Source of the DNA: Sphaerolaimus hirsutus
Taxonomy: Eukaryota > Nematoda > Chromadorea > Monhysterida > Sphaerolaimidae
NCBI GenBank assembly: GCA_964036195.1
Contig: OZ038453.1
Location: 2,809,438-2,873,437 of the forward strand
Reading direction: 5' to 3'
Length of the DNA stretch: 64,000 bases
Shown here piece after piece: positions 53,590 through 64,000 of the stretch. Made by a program: the position numbers and the translations under genes. The notes under the pieces are model-generated. The model did not search any database. It saw only the letters and a program-made list of their open reading frames with translations, and was not told where the DNA came from. How positions within the stretch are numbered: position 1 is the first letter of the stretch; each line of letters starts with the position of its first letter.

Positions 53590-55408
53590 CCGTATTTCTT
53601 CTAATAGAAGAGCGCCGTTCTATTTTTTTCATCAACTTGTTTACCTGCCATTCTATTAGAGGTGCCGTTCTATTGGAGGCTGCCGTTATATTTATTTCAC
53701 CAATATTTTTCAGACATTTTTCATTTGAACTAGTGCTTTGTATGAAAAATGAACAACATTGTACAGTCAGAGCATCCATTAAAACAAAACCAAATGTGAA
53801 AATAACCCTAAATTATAGTTCTGAACACCTTGAATGTTCACACCACCCATTTTTCTTACATTTATGTGTTCTGGCACTCTTCCAATGTAATTTCTACCTG
53901 CCGTTCTATTGGAGGTGCCGTTCTATTGGTGGTACCGTTCTATTGCAGGTGCCGTTCTATTGGAGGCTGCCGTTATATTTATTTCACCAATATTTTTCAG
54001 ACATTTTTCATTTGAACTAGTGTTTTTTTATGAAAAATGAACAACATTTTACTGTCAGAGCCAGGGTTGGCAAAATCTCAGAAAAAAATAAAAATAAAAT
54101 AAAAATAAAATGGAAAATTTGAGAATAAAATAAAATAAAATAAAATGGAAAATTTCAAAATAAAAATAAAAATTGTATAAAAATTCGAATTTTTGTAAAA
54201 TTTTTGTAAAATTGTATACAAATTCATATTTTTGTAAAAATTGTATAAAAATTCATAATTTTTGTAAAAAATTTATTTTCTTGCTTATGGTTCAACATGT
54301 TTATCCATGGAGCTGGATCAGTCCCAAGCCCTGTAAAGTGTCAAATTTCATATGAAATGTCATGCAAAGCATAAATTGTCATGACAAAGGTTAAGTAAAG
54401 TGTCAATTGTCATGACAAATAACAATTAAAATGGCAACTGTCAAGCAAATTGTATTCAAATCTTGTTTTGTATCCAAATCTTGTTGTTGGTTTTGTATCC
54501 AAATCTTATGTCAACATTTGGATACAAAATGTAAGACCTGGATACGAAAACATAAGATTTGGATACAAAAACACAAGATTCGGATACACAATTGACACTG
54601 CTTGACATTTATCATGACAATTGACAATTTGTTTGACATTTGAGATGTCAAATGACTCTTTACTTTACAGTCATCATGACAATTGACACTTTGCATGACA
54701 TTTTACAAATGTCCACGCACACTCCAGTACACCTTCTACTGAAAATGCAAACCATTATTATCAATTATTGTTACTTTACACTTGCTACCTATTGCATGCA
54801 ACTACCTACTGCATGTAAGTTCTGCAAAGTAATGGAAAGATTTGTCACCCGTTTTTCATGTTTAGGTCTAATTATAAAGTTTTTCTGGCCTTGCATGCAA
54901 GATTCTGATTTTTTGTAAAATTTCTGTACATTTTTGTAAAATTTTTGTAAAATGGTTCCATTTTATTATTTTATTATGATTTTGGAATAAAATAAAATAA
55001 AATAAAATGAAACAAGAATAAAATACAAATAAAATACATTTTTATACAATTTTTATACAATTTGTATACAAATGATTTTTATAAAACCAACCCTGGTCAG
55101 AGCATCCATTAAAACAAAACCAAATGTGAAAATAACCCTAAATTATAGTTCTGAACACCTTGAATGTTGACACCACCCATTTTTCTTACATTTATGTTTT
55201 CTGGCACTCTTCCAATGTAATTTCTACCTGCCGTTCTATTGGAGGTGCCGTTCTATTGGTGGTACCGTTCTATTGCAGGTGCCGTTCTATTGGAGGTGCC
55301 GTTCTATTGGAGGTGCCGTTCTATTGGAGGTTCCGTTATATTGGAGGTGCCGTTCTATTGGAGGTGCCGTTCTATTGGAGGTATGCCGTTCTATTAGAAG
55401 AAATACGG
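53590..55408. mobile_element. Mariner-like element, CCGTATTTCTTCTAATAGAA ends
   Basis: TA|CCGTATTTCTTCTAATAG to CTATTAGAAGAAATACGG|TA. Arms are arrays of gccgttctattggaggt, longest at 55230-55400. An internal unit (ctgtcagagcatccattaaaac...) occurs twice, so this is a partial tandem dimer. A CAGGGTTGG element is inserted at 54062-55095. Confidence 0.7.
54062..55095. mobile_element. CAGGGTTGG hAT-like element
   Basis: CAGGGTTGGCAAAATCTC to AAAACCAACCCTG, perfect duplication GTCAGAGC (54054-54061, 55096-55103). Arms of aaataaaataaaa; inner arms of tttgtaaaattgtata. A nested inverted unit about tgtcaaatgtcatgacaatt occupies about 54325-54710. Noncoding. Confidence 0.85.
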
Positions 55409-55867
55409 TATCGATGATTGTCAACTTAAAAACACTGAACTTTGCGCGCGTATTTAGTATGAATAAGTGCGTGAATAAAAAATTTCATTGTGAACAGCAT
55501 AATTATGGGGTATCTACCTACTTCGTTTGAAAAACTGTTAAAAACTCCGGCCGGCCATCCCTTTCTGGGCAGTTTCACAGTGGATTTATGTAATACTTGA
55601 CGGTTTGAAATTGCTCATTTTTTTCCAGAAAAATATATCTACCTATTGATTTGTGTGGGAACCGTTAAAAAAATATTTTCGAAATTTTGAACCTCAACTA
55701 CTTACCCTATTTCTTCTACTAGAACTTGCGCCTTTCTATTTTTTCGTCAACTTTTTATCCGCTCTTCTACTAGAAGCCACCCTTCTATTTTTTCGCCATT
55801 TTTCAGCCATGTTTTCGGAAGTGCTGCGAAGGTTTTCCAACGTGTTATGTCACAGACTATTCACAGA

Positions 55868-56251
55868 CACAGCAAAAAATGGGGGTGTGATGCGTCGGGA
55901 AGCGTGCTGGATGCGCGTGAAGCGGCCTCTGTGAAGACACTTCCACACGCTTCAGCACGCTTCACGAGATTTATGGTGAAGTGTCTTCCACACCTTCCAC
56001 GTCTTCACAGTTCACCTAGCTTCACAATGCCCAAAATTTCGTGAAGTGCGCTTCCCGATGCTGACTCAGTGAAGACACTTCACAAACATTGTGCAGCATC
56101 GTTGACACATGTCTGTGATGTGAAGTGTCTTCACGTTCAACTTCGTGAAGCGCTGGGAAGCGCCGACCAGCTTCGTGAAGCGTTGGGAAGTATTGCTGTG
56201 AAGACACTTCAAGATGCTGCACGACGCATCAAACACACATTTTTTGCTGTG
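55868..56251. mobile_element. CACAGCAAAAAAT MITE, second copy
   Basis: CACAGCAAAAAATGGG to ACATTTTTTGCTGTG with AGA on both sides. Arms of gaagtgtcttcac and cttcgtgaagcgctggg. Confirms family ends and the 3-bp duplication seen at 24134-24447. Confidence 0.8.
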
Positions 56252-56417
56252 AGAATGACGATTCATAGAGCTCATACAACTATTGATATTAAAGTAGTGC
56301 CAAATCAATCGACCAAACACACTAATACCTAACAACGTCTGTTGACAGTTTTTTCCAATAAGGTATTTGGCATAATTCCAGCAGTTTTCAACCCTTCTAA
56401 AGACCGCATTCTATTTA

Positions 56418-56748
56418 CCGTATATCCTCGAATAAGTCCCCTGGCAAGTTATTTTTTCGTCAAAGTTATTGAGGGGGGAGATATTCAAGGGGGGGAGTTA
56501 TTTTTTCCTCATAACTTTCAGGAAAACTTGCAGGTAGGTAGGTGTGTATACAATGCGTAAAATACACAATGTGCATCTGCTTTCGCTGCCATATGCTAAC
56601 ATTATTTGTATTTTTTGTCTCACACACTGCACTGCATTTGCATTTCGTTTTTTTCACTTGTTCCAATATCCTCTCCACTCATCACAGAGGGGGGAGTTAT
56701 TCAAGGGTGGGGAGTTATTCAAGGGGGGTCTTATTCGAGGATATATGG
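56418..56748. mobile_element. Mariner-like MITE, CCGTATATCCTCGAATAAG variant
   Basis: TA|CCGTATATCCTCG ... CGAGGATATATGG|TA. Arms of gggggagttattcaagg. Related to the CCGTATTTCCTCG family but with an altered array motif. Confidence 0.7.
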
Positions 56749-56826
56749 TATTTCATGGTCCAAATAAATTCAAAAAGTGTACCTTCTGTTGGGGACGCCA
56801 TTCTATTGAAGACACACCCTACTAAC

Positions 56827-59711
56827 TAGTGATGTAAAGGAACCGGGGCACCGGTGCCCCGGTGCTAGGCACCGAAGGGCACCAGCACCGGTGCTGGTGC
56901 GGTGCCATTGCAATCTTCAGGGGTGCCATGCCGGTGCCGGTGCCATTTTTTTCAGAATAGCACCGGTGCCGGTGCGGTGCCATTTTTTTGCTGGTGCTTA
57001 AGGTGCTAGCACCAGGGCCAAAGTAAAAGGCACCGGGAAAGGCACCGGCCAAGGCTTCATGTGCTGTGCAATTTTGTCCATAGTATGTGCTTATTCATAT
57101 TTCAAAAAACAGCGATATATTTACCCAACCGTTTTTGTCTATTTTGTAAACCTCCCATCAAATAAATATACCAACTGTGAAATCCATTATACCCGATACG
57201 TGATCTGATGAGCGAATCTTAAATTTTGTTGAATTTTAATCATTTTTACAGTTTATATTTATCTTACTTTTTTGTTCAAAATTTGTTGTCAGTTTATGCC
57301 AGCAATAGTTCCATTCTCTGTACAGCAACGACTCCGATCAGTAGACAATGTGCGTGTGCACGCTAGTTTACCAATGCAGCACGTCAAACAAAAATGTAAA
57401 CTGAAACGCAACGCGTTGCGCGTCGGTTTACCTTTATGATCGACGTGTTAAAATTAGTTTATTTTTGTGTTTCACTTTCTGGGGTAAGTGGTTTTGGCAA
57501 GTCACAGAAATGCGACGCGTCGCCAGATTATTTTTTATGTGAAACGTAATGGGCAAACTGAATGCAATTTTTGGCGACGCGTCGCTGGCGACGCATGCGA
57601 CGCAGAAAGTGTTGCACATAAGATGTAAACTACTGTTTTTTGAGTTTCATCTGAATCAAGTAATTTGTGCTTGTTATAGCATTTATGTCTTATTTTGATA
57701 CTTTTAATGATTGTTAATTAGCATTCTGCTCATAAAGTTGTTACTTTTTGCACTTTAACAGTAAAATAGTCGCGTGAAATGCACCGGTAAACTGAACGAC
57801 TTTTGCAACGCTTGCGACGCTACCGTAACCCTGCTCAATTAAAAAAAAGCGACGCGTCGCCAGTTTACTTTTACTGTTTTACTCTAAATTAAACCGTCGT
57901 AAATCATCGCAAGAGTCGCCAAAAACGTTGCAAAACGTCGCTTTTTGACTCAGTTTGACGCTAACCCCCACCGATGAAAAAGTAACTTCATTTGTCACTC
58001 ATAGGTCAGATTTGAGCCATTTTTTCACTGACATGTGCAGAAAAATATCACGGTTTTAATGGTGTTTTTTACAAGTCCTAACTTTTTTCCAAAAAAAATT
58101 TAAGAATTTTTTAAAATTTTGCCATAAATTGTGGCGACACAGAAAAATGTATAAATTCAAACATATAGTGAACTAAAAAAAGGAATACATGTAAAAGTTC
58201 ATACATATAGTAAACTTAAAAAAGGGATACATATAAGATGTTTGTTTGAGGAATACATATAAGAGTAACCAACAGCTAATAATGTGAGAATATAACTAAA
58301 AGAATTTCAGGCATAGTGGAACAATGTACTAGTGCTACAAGCAGTATTTTTGTTTAAATCTGCATCTTCTGACTCAAATTGACTCAGCCTGATGATGTCC
58401 CTCCAGTGTAAATACAAATGTACATTGACAAGAGAGAAGCCAGCCATATGAGGGGAATGATCAAGAATTGTATGCTTACTCCCGCTGGTTGTGTTGCATC
58501 GGTAAATCCTTTATATTGTTGAATTTACAACTATGTTTTATGTTAAAATCAAATTGAAAAATTGCTGTAAAAATAGCAGTTTGCAATTCAGTCACATACT
58601 CACGTTAAACTTGAATGAAAAATTTAAAAAAATCATTTGCATGCTATGTGCCACACTTACAGTCAATTTTTCAAGTGCAATTAGTGACAATGGTAACAAG
58701 CAAACAAACTGTCATTTCATTGACAAGTTTTGGTCATTTTTAATTTTTTACAGACTTCTTTAATTAGAAAAATGAAAAAATCATAAGTTGAAAAGTCTTT
58801 CATTTTACACTGCGAAAATTGTGTTATGTGTGCACCTTATGGTTGTCTTTCATGTGTCCAATTTTTGAATGATTTGTGCATTCCATTGAATTTTTATTGA
58901 TTAAAATGTATTTTTATGAAATAAATTCATGAAAAATCCAATTTTCATTTTAAATGTCCGCCGTGTATACCAATCGATAGCTGAATAAAAACTGTTCATT
59001 TCCATCCATTAAATAAACAAATAAACAAAACGGTTGATTTTATATGAATTTTTATCTGCCGAAAATAAATAAATTTGATAAAAAATCCAATTTTGCACTT
59101 AAAAATATTTTGAAAATTTTGACAACATCTACAGGACGTACTGTACACGATGACAAAAAAAAATTGCATGAACAATGCTCTGTTCTTCCACAATTAAAGA
59201 AAATAAAAAGTAACATTTACAGCGTAAATTCACAGCACTGGCAAACTTGAAAAAAATAAAGATGGCAGCCTAAACTCCGCCCACTTTTACCATGCGTGAA
59301 TTTAGCCGGTAAACTAAAAAATTGAGTTTACCGCCAGTAAACTGAAAACGCCAGTAAACTAGTGTGCGCGGGGCCAATAGTGACTATGTACATTGCAGTG
59401 GATTTAATATTTTATCTTTCATTTGTAATCATTGTAATTCCTTCATAAAAGTGATTGCCACATCATTCTGATCATTTTAAGTGCTCAACCATCAAAATCG
59501 GTTGAAAATTCATGGAAATATGCACTTCCAAAGGTGAGACCACTGAGAAACTGCCCGTTATTTACTTCAGAAATTCCAGCCCGGTGCGGTGCCTTTCGGT
59601 GCTAGCATCGGCAACCCGCCGGTGCCCTTCGGTGCTGGTGCCATTTTTTCCAAAAGGCACCGGTGCCGGTTCGGTGCGGTGCCATTGTTCCCGGTGCCTT
59701 TAACATCACTA
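56827..59711. mobile_element. hAT-like element, TAGTGATGTAAAGG ends, GGCACCGG arrays
   Basis: TAGTGATGTAAAGGAACCGG to GGTGCCTTTAACATCACTA, perfect duplication CTACTAAC (56819-56826, 59712-59719). Arms are ggtgccggtgcc arrays. It encloses another inverted unit at 57349-59376. A second copy begins at about 61680. Confidence 0.8.
57349..59376. mobile_element. Nested element with GCGACGCGTCGC and gtaaact motifs
   Basis: Left GTGCGTGTGCACGCTAGTTTAC, right GTAAACTAGTGTGCGCGGGGCC, apparently flanked by AAT; the uninterrupted site gacaatagtga is seen at 20965 and 62075. Interior has gcgacgcgtcgcc palindromes near 57510-57600 and 57850 and the phrase ataaagatggcagcc at about 59258. The frames at 58533-58763 and 59044-59250 have no recognised domain. 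Confidence 0.55.
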
Positions 59712-59719
59712 CTACTAAC

Positions 59720-61660
59720 ACGGTATTATACTAGGATGGTGGAGAGTCACAATTGTTTTGAACGGTAGTGTATTATTCTATCATTCAGTTGATTCATCAA
59801 AGCATTTCTCGCTTGACACTCAACTTGACAATTGAAAGTGACAATTTGTTAATAAAATAAATTGACAATATGACATATGCGGTAACAGCGGTAAGGCTGT
59901 AAAACATTCAAAAAGTCAGATCAAAAATTCGACAATGCAATAATTTGATGCAAAAAATTCGAAAAGTAACAAAAAGATTCAAAAATTCGAAAAGTAATAA
60001 AAATATGAAAAATTTGAAAATTCTAAAACTAAATTCGAAAGCTGTTTTCAGAAAAAAATTGAAAATTCAAAAAGTCGTTTTGGAAAAAAATACTCTAAAA
60101 TTTAAATGTTTTTTTCGAGAGGGTTTGCCATCGTTACCTCCAATATAAGGAATACCTCATGTTGATTTCGTCAGCTTTTTTCAGCGTTTTGTAATACCGT
60201 ATATTAGGGGGTACCTTAAATTAGAGGTATACCTTATATTGTTTTCGGCAGATTTTGCAAACATATTACCAACAGTGAACAGCAACGCAATTCATTTTAT
60301 CAAACTGGAATATGTAACAAAATGGTCCACCAGGCCGAATACGAGTTGCTCAGAGTTGCCTCCAGGCTGTCCGCAAAAATAGGAAAAATTTTGTAACCCG
60401 TGTACCATGCAGATGCTGTTTTTGACGGGGTACAAAAAATGACTAACACTTAAGTTGCACTATGCAATGTGTTAGCAGATTTACCCCACACAATGCAGTG
60501 CGCGTTATTTACTAACACATGGCAAATGGTCAATTTTCGAGTGACCTCTAAATTCAGGGTACATCCCACACGCTCAAAAAACCATATCCATTTCACAGTG
60601 TGGGTCAGTAATGTAAAAAAAATATAGATCATTTTTATTTGCATATGTGGATTCATGTGCAAAGTAAATTATTTGACCAAGATCTTAGGGGAATTTTACG
60701 AGGGGAATTGAGGGGGAATTTTTATCTTAAATATGGATTTACCCATATAAATAAAAAGTTCAACTTGCATATGCATTTTTGAATTTTTATGTAAATGTTT
60801 ATTTATCATATAAGTGAATGAAAACAATGAAAACTCAATGCACATCCAGTGTGAATCACCCATTACTTTTGCTAACTACTATGCAACGTGAGGAACAGAT
60901 GCAGGAACACGTTGCACAGTGTTGTTGCAGTGTTACACATATTTGTTTTACACGCAATTGTGCGTACAGCATGTTGGTATAATTACACCAACACAAGCAA
61001 TTTTTGTCTGTGTGGTAGTACAAAAATCGTTCACCCGCATTGGTTAACACGCCTGTTTACCACGGGGTGGACTTTCACGGACAGCCTGGTTGCCTGGTAG
61101 GTGTGGATTTAGTTTGCCCCGGGTAGTATGACGCGGGCTGATCCGCCGCGTGCCATTTCGTCGCAGTCCCAATATGACTTACAGTCAGATTGTCAGAATT
61201 CAGCACATCTCCATTTCATATGCCCCGAAATTACACGCAGCGCTGATAATTTTTGCTTAAAATATCAGTACCATGACATTTTACATATATATTTTTACAC
61301 ATATGTTACATATAATTACATAGATACCATCTTTGAGTAAAATTTTTACTCAATAAATCCATGAATACAAATAAATTGTATGTGAGACAAAAAATTGCAA
61401 ATCACTCGTATCCAATGATTCCCCAAGCCAAAAATCCTCAAAGACTAATAGCCGCTGCGACGAAATAACACTGCGACGCATGAGCACGCGGCATAAGTAT
61501 GCTCCGCGATGTGCTACGCGCCAAACCGAGAGCAAACCGCCTGGTACCCGTCGGCGCCATTTTTGGCAACGGTATTTACGATTTTATGCGTTTTGGCGTG
61601 CAGCCAGATGTACCTTATATTGGCTGTACCGAAAATCCTCGAATAAGACCCCCTCGAATA
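59720..61660. other. AT-rich intergenic sequence with repeat fragments
   Basis: A-rich period text at 59920-60110. Fragments of a CCGTATATTAGGG/taccttatattg family at 60135-60240 and 61608-61660, possibly the two ends of one element. Around 60450-60530 and 60855-61040, tgcaatgtgttagc/ctaacac and tgttgcagtgttac/ gttgcac occur in both orientations. No supported gene. Confidence 0.35.
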
Positions 61661-62154
61661 ACCCCATTTTTTGAAGAATAGCACCGGTGCCGGTACGGTG
61701 CGGTGCCATTTTTTGGCCGGTGCCAAAGGTGCTAGCACCAGGGCCAAAGTGAGAGGCACCGAGAAAGGCACCGGTCAAGTCTTCATAGGGTGTAAAATTT
61801 TGTCCACAGCATGTGCTCATTAATATGTAAAAGCAGCAATATGTTTACCTAACTGTTTTAGTATATTTTTGTAAAAACGTCCCATCAAATATATTTTGAA
61901 ATCCGTTTTGAAATTATGTCACCATACCCTTCTGAAGAGGGAACAACTAATTGTGTTATATTTTTTGTTATAAATATTATGTTTCTTTCAACATTATGTT
62001 AATAATTTGTTTTCAGTTTGTGTCAAAATATACCTAGAAACATTTTTGTGTACAACATATCCCCCAGTCAGTAGACAACAGTGAATATGTATATTGGAGC
62101 AAAAAAAATACTTGAGTTTCCTTTGCAATAATTCTAATTGCTTCTTAAAGACCC

Positions 62155-63901
62155 TGCATCACTTCACAAACTTGACAGTTGACAAGTAAGGAAAACATGA
62201 CAGTTGACAAATAAAAATATGATACTTCACAAGTAATACCGCTCACTTGACAAGTAGGTTACAAATGAATATTTGCGCTCACTTGACAAGTAACTTCACA
62301 AGTAAACATATCATATTCACGCTCACATGACAAGTTTATATTATGTTACAACTATAACAACTAAATGAACTCTACAACTATGTAACAGATGCCACATGCA
62401 CATGTGGTCTGTTTTTATTGTGCAAACATTGTCAATCAAAGGTAACTACCGTATTTCCTCGAAATACCCCCCCCCCCTCGAAATACCCCCCCCCCCCTCG
62501 AAATACCCCCCTCAAAATGGACACTATGAACTTATAAACCCCCCCTCGAAATACCCCCCCCAAAGTTAGTGTATAGAGAACGTAAATGACAAAGGCTGCG
62601 GTTTGTCATCCCGACAATGCAGAACACACGTTAAAAACGATCACTCTGTTATGTGAGAACAGTGTTTGTACGTCTACACACTTATAAATGTCTTTAGAGT
62701 CTTATAAATGGCGATTTTTGTTGCATTTTTCGACGTCTGCGTACGTTTCAGACGACATTTTAGTACTGGGATTTCAAAAAATTTCTGGCGAAATAATAAA
62801 CCCCCCCTCGAAATACCCCCCCCTCGTTTAACCCCCCCTCAAAATTCTCACTCTGAAACAATAAACCCCCCGGGGGTATTTAGAGGAAATACGGTACCTA
62901 ACAAAGAAGCATGCCTTTGAATATTGGGAAGGCGTGAAAATGTGCTAAGATTTAATAGGTGGTGGCCCTTAAAAATGGTTGAGTTTTTCAAATTTTTGTT
63001 TGTAATATTGTGAGTGAAACCTGACAGAAATGTCATTTAAATTTCAAATTTGCAATTCCACTTGAATCATTCAATCACGCATACATGGTGGTTCATTGAC
63101 ATTTAGAACATTGACACGTGAAAAAGTTTTTATGTTGTCCAATTTTTAAAACTATTTATATGGTTACACACACACACACACACATATATATAAATGTATA
63201 CATATATAAATGTATATTTAATGTCTCTTACATTTCTAGGATTGCACGTTCACGTCCTCCTACCATACCCCATTGGAATTATGAAGAAAAAGAAATATAC
63301 TTTCTGTCCACAACACATTTTTTTTCACAATGACTTTATTCGTCATGGCACAGTAACCTTCTGTGCAAAAAGCAAGTATATAACTAAATTTTACTTTTGC
63401 AAAAAGGTATATGAATGTTTTCTCTCAGAAATACCAGATAGCAAAAATTTTGATTTCTTTTATTTTTCACCCATCATATTACAAACCATTGAAAAATAAA
63501 AAACTCAACCATATTTAAAGGGCCACTCCCTATCCTAGCTTAGCACATTTTCACCCTTTCCAATATTCAAGGGCAACATTTTTTGTTAGCTAAAGTTACC
63601 TTTGATTACTGCAACAATGGTTGCACAATGAAAACAGACCGATGTGGCATCTGTTACATAAATAGTTGTGGAGTTCATTTACTTGTGAAAGTTGGAACAT
63701 AATATAAACTTGTCAAGTCAGCGTGAATATGATATGTTTACATGAAGTTGGAATAGTTACTTGTCAAGTGAGCGCAAATATTCATTTGTGACCTACTTGT
63801 CAAGTGAGCGTTATTACTTGTGAAGTATCAAATTTTTATTTGTCAACTGTCATGTTTTCCCTACTTGTCAACTGTCAAGTTTGTGAAGTGAGCATGGCCC
63901 C
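62155..63901. mobile_element. Element with ~250-bp inverted arms, TTGACAAGT motifs
   Basis: From cacttcacaaacttgacagt to the complement near 63890 the arms match for roughly 250 bases, with repeated cacttgacaagt and tgacagttgacaa. Flanks share cttctta. Inside is a CCGTATT MITE (62449-62894) and an AT-rich centre with an (ac)n tract at about 63166-63183. An exon-like stretch after acatttctag (63239) was considered but is weak. Confidence 0.7.
62449..62894. mobile_element. Mariner-like MITE, CCGTATTTCCTCGAAATACCCC ends
   Basis: TA|CCGTATTTCCTCG ... AGAGGAAATACGG|TA, 446 bp. Very similar to the reverse complement of 41607-42018, including ggcgatttttgttgcattttt. Probably a recent insertion. Confidence 0.8.
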
Positions 63902-64000
63902 TTCTTATCATTCTGATCATTTTAAGTGCTCAACTCAACCATCAAAATCGGTTTAGAATTCATGGAAATATTTATGCAGTTCCGAAGGTGCGGCCTCTAA

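Larger units (their letters stand above)
61680..64000. mobile_element. GGCACCGG-family hAT-like element, right end outside the window
   Basis: gcaccggtgccggtacgg arrays start here, followed by the same body as 57060-57350 (tccatcaaat..., cagtagacaacagtg). At 63903-64000 the distal body (cattctgatcattttaagtg, atcaaaatcgg) matches 59465-59530. The left TIR is missing and the right end is not in the window. Confidence 0.65.

Noticed and set aside
56822-57052. Frame rich in Gly/Ala/Pro
   Set aside because: Translation of ggcaccgg arrays; same for 61514-61820.
63118-63499. Possible exon after acatttctag
   Set aside because: Some coding-like text follows, but no partner exon, domain or donor site was found, and it lies inside a transposon.
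1-64000. tRNA, rRNA or bacterial-type operons
   Set aside because: No cloverleaf, rRNA or operon-like gene packing was seen by eye on either strand.

Overview
This window is animal nuclear DNA: AT-rich, with introns and saturated with short inverted-repeat transposons. Two host genes are supported. One is a multi-exon Na+/K+-ATPase beta-subunit-like gene on the + strand (30638-40502, seven exons). The other is a seven-transmembrane chemoreceptor of the gustatory-receptor (Gr/GRL) family on the - strand (28170-24654, three exons found, last exon not found). The receptor, the intron-rich layout and the hAT-like repeats suggest an invertebrate, most likely an arthropod; the species is not determinable from sequence alone.

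The most striking object is a 12.9-kb unit at 3709-16637. It has 16-bp terminal inverted repeats and an exact 8-bp target duplication (GTCATGTC), as hAT-type DNA transposons do, but I see no hAT transposase in it. It carries a single open frame of 3506 codons on the - strand (16377-5857) that ends in an APE endonuclease, a LINE reverse transcriptase and a C-terminal Cys/His knuckle. Ahead of these lie a coiled coil, an unrecognised region, an RGG-rich segment and an SGNH-hydrolase domain. At least a dozen stretches of this frame look like spliceosomal introns (GT...AG, matched phase) that are multiples of three and contain no stop codon, so both spliced and unspliced RNA could be read through. 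A small spliced gene on the + strand (4212-5315) of unknown function faces it tail to tail.

Layout: 1-3700, mosaic of GATA-rich hAT-like repeats and a degenerate inverted repeat; 3709-16637, the giant unit; 16640-22500, a triplicated exon-like motif interrupted by a nested stack of transposons (17007-21895); 22500-28300, the Gr gene with CACAG-type elements beside it and a 1.3-kb hAT-like element in its first intron; 28360-31030, small inverted-repeat elements; 30638-40502, the ATPase beta gene with transposon-filled introns and a 28-bp minisatellite; 40750-45430, more miniature elements; 45451-51565, a 6.1-kb four-level nested stack; 51800-64000, foldback, mariner-like and hAT-like elements, the last running off the right edge.

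A unifying theme is that at least ten unrelated miniature transposon families here share one design: short TIRs followed by arrays of a short family-specific motif, with the two arms complementary so that the whole element is an imperfect hairpin. Coordinates of splice sites and target duplications were read by eye; no alignment, database or folding program was run.
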